NCBI RefSeq assembly: GCF_030052815.1
Contig: NC_079505.1
Coordinates: 69,462,324 to 69,526,323 of the forward strand
Direction: 5' to 3'
From: Hevea brasiliensis
Taxonomy: Eukaryota; Streptophyta; Magnoliopsida; Malpighiales; Euphorbiaceae
DNA: 64,000 nucleotides
This document shows, in pieces, positions 58,409 through 64,000 of this stretch; position 1 is the first letter of the stretch; the number at the start of each line of letters is the position of its first letter. Both the position numbers and the translations under genes were made by a program. A model generated the notes under the pieces. That model worked only from the letters and a program-made list of their open reading frames with translations. It was not told the DNA's origin and did not search any database.

Positions 58409-61340
58409 GTAATGACCCAGACTAAGGGTCGGCACCAACACTAGGGATTAGGTCAACTTAAAGCTGTCGAAACACGTAGCAGGCCTAAAAACTTATTAAA
58501 CATAAACATATTCCTATAAATTCACAATCTAAGCATAATCTAAACCCATTATACTTTTAGTTTTTTCATTCATACTTAAACATTCTTAACATAAATTTGG
58601 TTCGAAATTTGAACCTTTACATACATAGAAAGTTACTAAAGTTTAATTGGTTCAACATACATACTCAATGAAGAGTTAGCTTAGATTTTAGGCATCCATC
58701 ATTACATCACTCATGCTTAAAGTAAAACATTTATCAAAAATCCTGAATACCAACATAGTAACTATCCATTTACAGTTTATATGTCCATCTAAACATACAA
58801 CATGCAAAAAAAAAAATTCTATAGCTGCTCCTGCTGCTCACTCTCCAAAGGGCTCCTCTATTCCTGCATGTCTGCATCTGGGGGTTAAGGAAAAGGGGGT
58901 AAGTTTATACAAGCTCAGTGAGTAAACTAACCAAACATACATAAATTATATTTTTGTTTTTCCTTCATACATATATAATGCATCATCCAAATGAATTTTT
59001 ATATCATAAACATTTCACATAGATGGACTTGTCACCAGTAGTCTCCCAAATCTAATGTGTCCGGCTCATACAAAAGCTCCTCAAGACTTTCTCTTAAAAA
59101 AGTAACATATTCAATTTGCCAGTCTTATACAAATGTTCCTCAGGATTTATGCTTAAGAGTAGTGTGCTAGGGGCTTATTAGGCCTCACTTGGTCTTACCA
59201 CCACAGATCATGCATGATCACATCATAAACATACCATGGGGGAGGCCAATGGGTCATCCAAAGTCCATCAAGCATCAACAATAAGAATGCAAAAATGCAA
59301 CTTATTTGTGGTCTAGATACATACACCCTAATAAATAATGAAATGATACATGTGAATGATCATGAGTTCAATTTAAATAAATTACATTCATTAAGGTTAG
59401 TGTTGCTCACCTCTTGTAGCCTATCAAACACCTTACTCTAATGGTAGCTAGCCTTAGATCCTTAGCTTCTCGAATCTCTCAAGTCTGATCCTATAAACAT
59501 TGGGACTTAAGGAGTTATTCGAAGTTTTAAAACTCTATACACACATTAAATAAACAATTGTAGGTCCTTTTGGATAGTAAAATCATGTTTTGGAATCTTA
59601 GAAGAGAAGAAAGAATAGGCATGGCAAAACTCACTTTGGCTGCCGAAGTCTCAGGCTTTAGCTGGCCTTTTAGTCTAGTAGCCACTACGGCTGCCAAAGT
59701 CTTGAACTTCTGCTCTCAAACCCTTGAGGCTTAAAAGTTCCTTTAGTCCAGTAGCCATTGTGGCTACTAAAGTCTTAGACTTTGGCCATCAAACATGGAA
59801 ATTTTTTAGATTTTTATCGAGAAATTGCATACTTTAACTGTTGAAATAATAATTTTCAGAATTTCTAAATTCAAAACCTACATAATTCTCCTCTTAAAAA
59901 CCTCAAAACTCACCACAAAGTTTCAAAACACAATTCGAACATATTAACACATAACTAGGGCTTAAAACAACTTAAATTCAAGCTCAGCATACACATGCAA
60001 CCAACATGAACCAAAATTCAAGGTTCAATCTAACTTCAAACATCACATAAACAAGAAATCCATAGGTTCAATTAAGGAAACTAACCATTTAAGGCCTATA
60101 AATAGTTAAACTTGATAAGAATCAAGAACAAAACCTTATTTTGGATCAACATGCCAAAACCCAACATGAAAAGCATACCTTTAAGCAAACATGCATCAAT
60201 AACTCAACATGTGAACCTCGTACTTAAACCCTATCAAAATTCAACTTCTTAACCCCACATGCAATAAAACCCAACCATCCTAACATACATAAAAACACTT
60301 AGATCCTTTTAAAAGATTAAGAGAAAAGAGAATTTACCTCTTTCCCTTGAATTTGAGAAGATGGTGAGTTGGTGATCGTAACTTCAATCCACTCTCACTA
60401 AGCTTCCCAAAAGAAGAATCAAGCTTCAAAACATGAAATTGCCAAGGAAAGCTTCTCAAAAACCCTTTTGCCTGCTACAGCAGTTGTAAGAGAGAGAGAA
60501 GTGAGAGTTTGGGCCCTTATGGCCAGAAATTCAAGTCTTTGCCCCTTTTATACCTGCAATATCGAGGGACTTTCGGCTGTCGAAAGTCATGCTTCTAGCT
60601 GCCAAAAGTCATTTTGTACAAAAGGAAAACTTGAGTTTCTCACCTAAGTCCAAACATGAACTTGGACTCTCCCAACACCTTATATACCCGCACATCCATA
60701 TACATACATATAACCTTATCCATATGTCCTACCACCACTCCCAAGTCTGTGAAATTTTTAAATTTCATAGGAATATTCAATCGATAACAAATATTCCTAC
60801 ATCAAAAAATGGTGTATGTTATATTCAAGCCACAAGGGAACCTCTCCAAATGATGGTCATGCAAGTTGGAAGATATTTGATCTCAGCCTAAACAAAACCA
60901 TCAAGGATTAACCAAGCTAAAAAACAACCGAAGCACTAAAAAACCCATGCCATGGAAACTGAAGGAAGACATAGGTGATGACCAGTGAGGAAAATGAAAG
61001 GCAGAGCTCAATCAACAGTCTCAATCTCTTTTAGTCATTGAGGGTCAATGACTGTCAGTAGTGGCTAACAGAAGTACCCTTATAATCCCTTTCCCAAAGT
61101 TAAAATTGATGCACTCTCCCGCATGCAAACCTAGAACTGAACCAACCATCTTCAATAATTGAAGACCAAAGCTAAGTAGATTAATACAAAAATCCCTCAC
61201 TCAATATTTATAGCCCAACGCGATGGTGGGTAGGGAGAGACTTACTCTTTGAATGAGGGGAAAGGAAGCCATCCCCTACCCGGATATAGCAGGAGATAGG
61301 TGACGTACCCGACAAAAGAAGAGACTGGAGCCTGAAAAAG
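58409..61340 (-). mobile_element. Gypsy-like LTR, minus strand (unit 3 copy)
   Basis: The left end is intact and reads TGTAATGACCCAGACT, the complement of a GGTCATTACA LTR end. It follows the unit 2 copy over its whole ~3 kb, including the minus-strand TATA box (60546-60552) and the imperfect tandem repeats around 59630-59790. The right border is not certain because the purine-rich GAGACTGGAGCC zone runs into the AT module. No coding sequence; frames 58713-58925 and 60589-60891 are not conserved in the other copies. Confidence 0.7.
60568..60588 (+). repeat. Inverted repeat near the LTR core promoter
   Basis: GACTTTCG and CGAAAGTC are separated by GCTGT, about 20 bp from the TATA box on its upstream side in minus-strand sense. 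In unit 2 (33326-33350) the palindrome is damaged (GACTTTTGACTGCCGAAAGTC). Confidence 0.6.
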
Positions 61341-61633
61341 AAAAAAACTAAATTTTAAGAAGAAACTCTCTCTTTAAAAAACTAGAGAGAATATAAAAAA
61401 CTAGAGAGAATATGGATTTTATATATATATATATAAACTCATCATTTTATGTAACTTATTACCATAGAAGTTACAGTTAATATACTATTTATATATAAAT
61501 ACCATTTGAAATATTTAAAAATTATTTGAATTTTTTTAAGTGTGGCATATGGTATTTTTGTATGTTATGCTTTTTTTTTTAATTACCTTAATTTCAAATA
61601 TATTGTATAATTTAATTTAAAATATCATACTTA

Positions 61634-61694
<61 letters not shown>

Positions 61695-62545
61695 GTGGTG
61701 GTGGTGGTGTTTTAATTGAGATTAGAGCAATAATAGTATCAATGGTGGTAATAATGATAGTACAATTACAATAATGGTAACAAAATGTTTTTAATATAAA
61801 TTAAAGTAATATATTGAATTATTAGGTACTGTGCAGCTGTTAGTGCGGGTAATCTACATAATAAAGATATTTTATTTCATAAAAATAAATTATTTATTTA
61901 ATTATAGTAAAAAGTAAAATGATACATTAAATTATTAAATGATAAGCGACTTCTTAACGCGTGTAATCCACCTAATAAAAATAAATTATTTTATATAAAT
62001 TAATAATTTATTAAAAAATAAAATAAATAATAAAATGATATATTAAATTATTAAGTGTTGTGTTGCTTCTCAGCACGTATAATTAATATGATAAAAACTT
62101 TATTTCATAAAAATAAATTAATTATTTAAAACAAAGTGAAAAATTATTAGATGTGTACGTGTAATGGCACCATAAAAATATTTTATTTTATAAAAATAAA
62201 TTATTTACTTTAAATATCTATATTATGTAATTAAAAAATTCATCCAAAATATATCAGATTATAATATTAATACAATCAAATAGAAAATTGAAAAACAGAA
62301 ACTATACAACTTTATGAGATTGCTAAAAGGAGGAAGGTGGTTGAGAAAGAACAAAATGTCCTAAGATGCCAAGAGAAGATTCCTCGTGAAGGAGAATATC
62401 CCATGGACAAGTCCGAATCTTGTCCTTGGAGAAGGCTAAGCCCAAATTAAAAACGAGACCTTCGCTTAGATGTAACAACACGACGCGTACAATGTATAAA
62501 CTATCAACTCTAGTCTACGTTCAGAAGCTGCGATGGACGGTGGTT
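61341..62545. repeat. AT module, single copy (unit 3)
   Basis: Contains short tandem copies of AAAAAACTAGAGAGAATAT (61370-61410), a short TA run, the TAA/GGT microsatellite, the ATAAAAATAAATTATT blocks and the GC-richer tail (to ~62460), then TATCAACTC...GCTG. Unlike units 1 and 2 it has one module, not two. Confidence 0.78.
61635..61710 (+). repeat. (AAT)n followed by (GGT)n microsatellite
   Basis: AAT run to 61693, then a pure GGT/GTG run to 61710. The GGT part is degenerate in the other modules. Confidence 0.95.
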
Positions 62546-62889
62546 TTGATTTGCCCTTTTTTTCTTTAGTTTCAGATATACACTTTGGATTCATTGACTT
62601 TTCGCCACTTCCAACCTGTCAGACTTTGTATTCTTTAACAATGCCACTGAACCTGAAAAAGACACAGGAAACTTAGGGGGTATATGATAATAAAGTATCT
62701 AAAATAATTTTTAATTTTTAATTTAAATAATATAAAAATTATGTGATATTTAATAAAATTTTTAATTCACATATTTAATAATATGTGTGATGAGAAATAT
62801 GTGATGAGGAATATGTTAATTAAAAGTATAATAAAGAGAGAAAAAAATTAAAATTAAGATAATAATATTAGATATATTATTCTAATATT
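62546..62889. other. AT-rich spacer of unit 3 with empty MITE site
   Basis: TTTTGATTTGCCC joins nearly directly to TTTAGTTTCAGATATAC at about 62546-62576. In units 1 and 2 the MITE lies between these words. The rest matches 46400-46560. No gene. Confidence 0.7.
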
Positions 62890-63528
62890 CATTGTTATTA
62901 AACCCAATTCGAAAGTTGAGCAAGTGAAAAGGCCGGATGAATGAGTTAATGGTTCAATCAGTGGGTCAATGATTTAACAAGTTGATTATTAAAAATTAAT
63001 TAAATATAACACCTATTAATATAAATAAATAAATAAAATTAATTAAATTTTAATTATTTAAAATAAAACTCTAACATTTATTAAGTTATTTTTAATAAAT
63101 TTTAATAGTATTTTTAAATTTTATATAAAAATATTCAAATAAGATAATGCATAAAAATTACTATAAAATATATAATTCTCTTTTTAATAATTATGAAATA
63201 TTAAGTATATATTAAACAATAAATATATTAAAATAAAAAAATATATATAACTATCAAGCTAGTTCAATTGGTTTTGATTTTAAAGATTTTTTATAAGGTT
63301 TTGAGTTCAATTCTCTATACTAACACGAAAAAACAAAAAAAAATTATTGAATAATTGAGTCAGTTAGGTCAACTGGGTCACACTAATTTACTAGTTCAAT
63401 TGTTGGGTCGACCGGGCCTTGCCAGTCGCTTCTTTATTTGGTTCAATTGTAAAGCTAGGCCGAGTTGAGAGCTGATCACCGATTCACTTGCTCAACAAGC
63501 TGGTTCAGTCTGGATTTAATAATTATAC
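62890..63528. mobile_element. TIR element (MITE-like, ~640 bp)
   Basis: The left end CATTGTTATTAAACCC and the reverse complement of the right end GTATAATTATTAAATCC are similar, and both are followed at ~25-35 bp by TTGAGCAAGTGAA. Flanks CTAATATT and AAATATT suggest a 7-8 bp target duplication with mismatches. Units 1 and 2 have no such insert at the homologous place (7835, 48215). The interior is non-coding and includes a SINE-like B-box word (TTGAGTTCAATTCTC, ~63301). Confidence 0.65.
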
Positions 63529-64000
63529 AAATATTATTTTTTGTGTCAATATGAATAGGAAGCCTGTTAAAATTCATAAAAATAATAAAATTATTGAACA
63601 AATTAATAAAATTAAATAGATTAGCTAAAACTGAAAATATATAAAAATTGGAATAATTTATCAATTGATAAGTTTAATTATTTTTAATTAAATTTATTAT
63701 TAAAATTAAAAATAATATAAAAAATTTATGATTAAATTAAAAAATTAAAAGATTTAATTAAAAATAATTTTTTTGTCATTTTGTCTATATTTTATATCTA
63801 AATCCACTTTATATTAATTTTTAACCATATATATTTATTAAAATATAAGATAAAATAATATCTATTAAATAATCTATCATTATAAAATTTATAATGGGAT
63901 TCGACTAGTTATTTTAGATGTTTCCAAAAAAATATTTAAAAATTTATAATTAAATATATTAAATTTTAATATTTTTTATTAGCATTTAAGGTATATTTTC
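63529..64000. other. AT-rich spacer of unit 3 continuing past the window
   Basis: Colinear with 7845-8340 and 48240-48710 (GAATAGGAAGCCTGTTAAAATT, GGATTCGACTAGTTATTTTAGAT). It shows that the third unit continues beyond the window end. No gene. Confidence 0.72.

Noticed and set aside
63250..63330. Possible tRNA-like sequence with TTGAGTTCAATTCTC
   Set aside because: The arms do not form a convincing cloverleaf by eye, and it lies within a TIR element; at most a SINE fragment.

Overview
This window is repeat-rich, AT-rich nuclear DNA from a flowering plant, most likely a eudicot. The evidence is plant-type Ty1/copia and Ty3/gypsy LTRs, an L1-type LINE carrying an RNase H domain, MITEs, long TA and TAA microsatellites, and a fossil plant pararetrovirus. 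I find no intact host gene. Every recognisable coding region is a transposable-element or viral relic with stops and frameshifts, except one uninterrupted 196-codon viral frame.

The large-scale structure is a tandem array. The same ordered modules occur up to three times in the same orientation: (a) a ~3 kb gypsy-like LTR on the minus strand; (b) a ~0.9-1 kb AT-rich module with TAA and TA microsatellites, in one or two copies; (c) a long-TIR MITE; (d) ~2 kb of AT-rich DNA; (e) a second copia family on the minus strand with TSD ATTAT; (f) ~2.5-3 kb of AT-rich DNA; (g) a 5'-truncated LINE. Unit 1 runs from about 2826 to 31135 and starts inside the LTR. Unit 2 runs from about 31135 to 58408. Unit 3 runs from 58409 past the window end. 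Subtracting later insertions leaves an ancestral repeat of about 15-16 kb.

Younger insertions differ between units and give a relative chronology. Unit 1 carries a 12.5 kb copia element (9975-22495, TSD GAATC), itself split by a 3.26 kb gypsy-type solo LTR (14719-17974, TSD TACAT). A 1.7 kb solo LTR (29426-31139) lies at the unit 1/unit 2 border. Unit 2 carries a ~7.1 kb endogenous caulimovirid on the minus strand (34776-41881), a minus-strand solo LTR of the copia family (43680-45769, TSD ATTAA), a 1.06 kb hAT-like element (48907-49965), a SINE-like insert (~53168-53330) and a 1.7 kb TRIM-like LTR element (55820-57534, TSD GTTTC) inside the LINE. Unit 3 lacks the module (c) MITE and carries another ~640 bp TIR element (62890-63528).

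The caulimovirid has the order movement protein, coiled-coil region, capsid with CCHC knuckle, aspartic protease, reverse transcriptase, RNase H, then a separate downstream frame. Its ends are terminally redundant around the tRNA-Met primer site, and a second piece of its RT/RNase H region is fused at one end. The most useful reading of the locus is as a natural record of nested insertions dated by a tandem duplication, not as a functional gene cluster.
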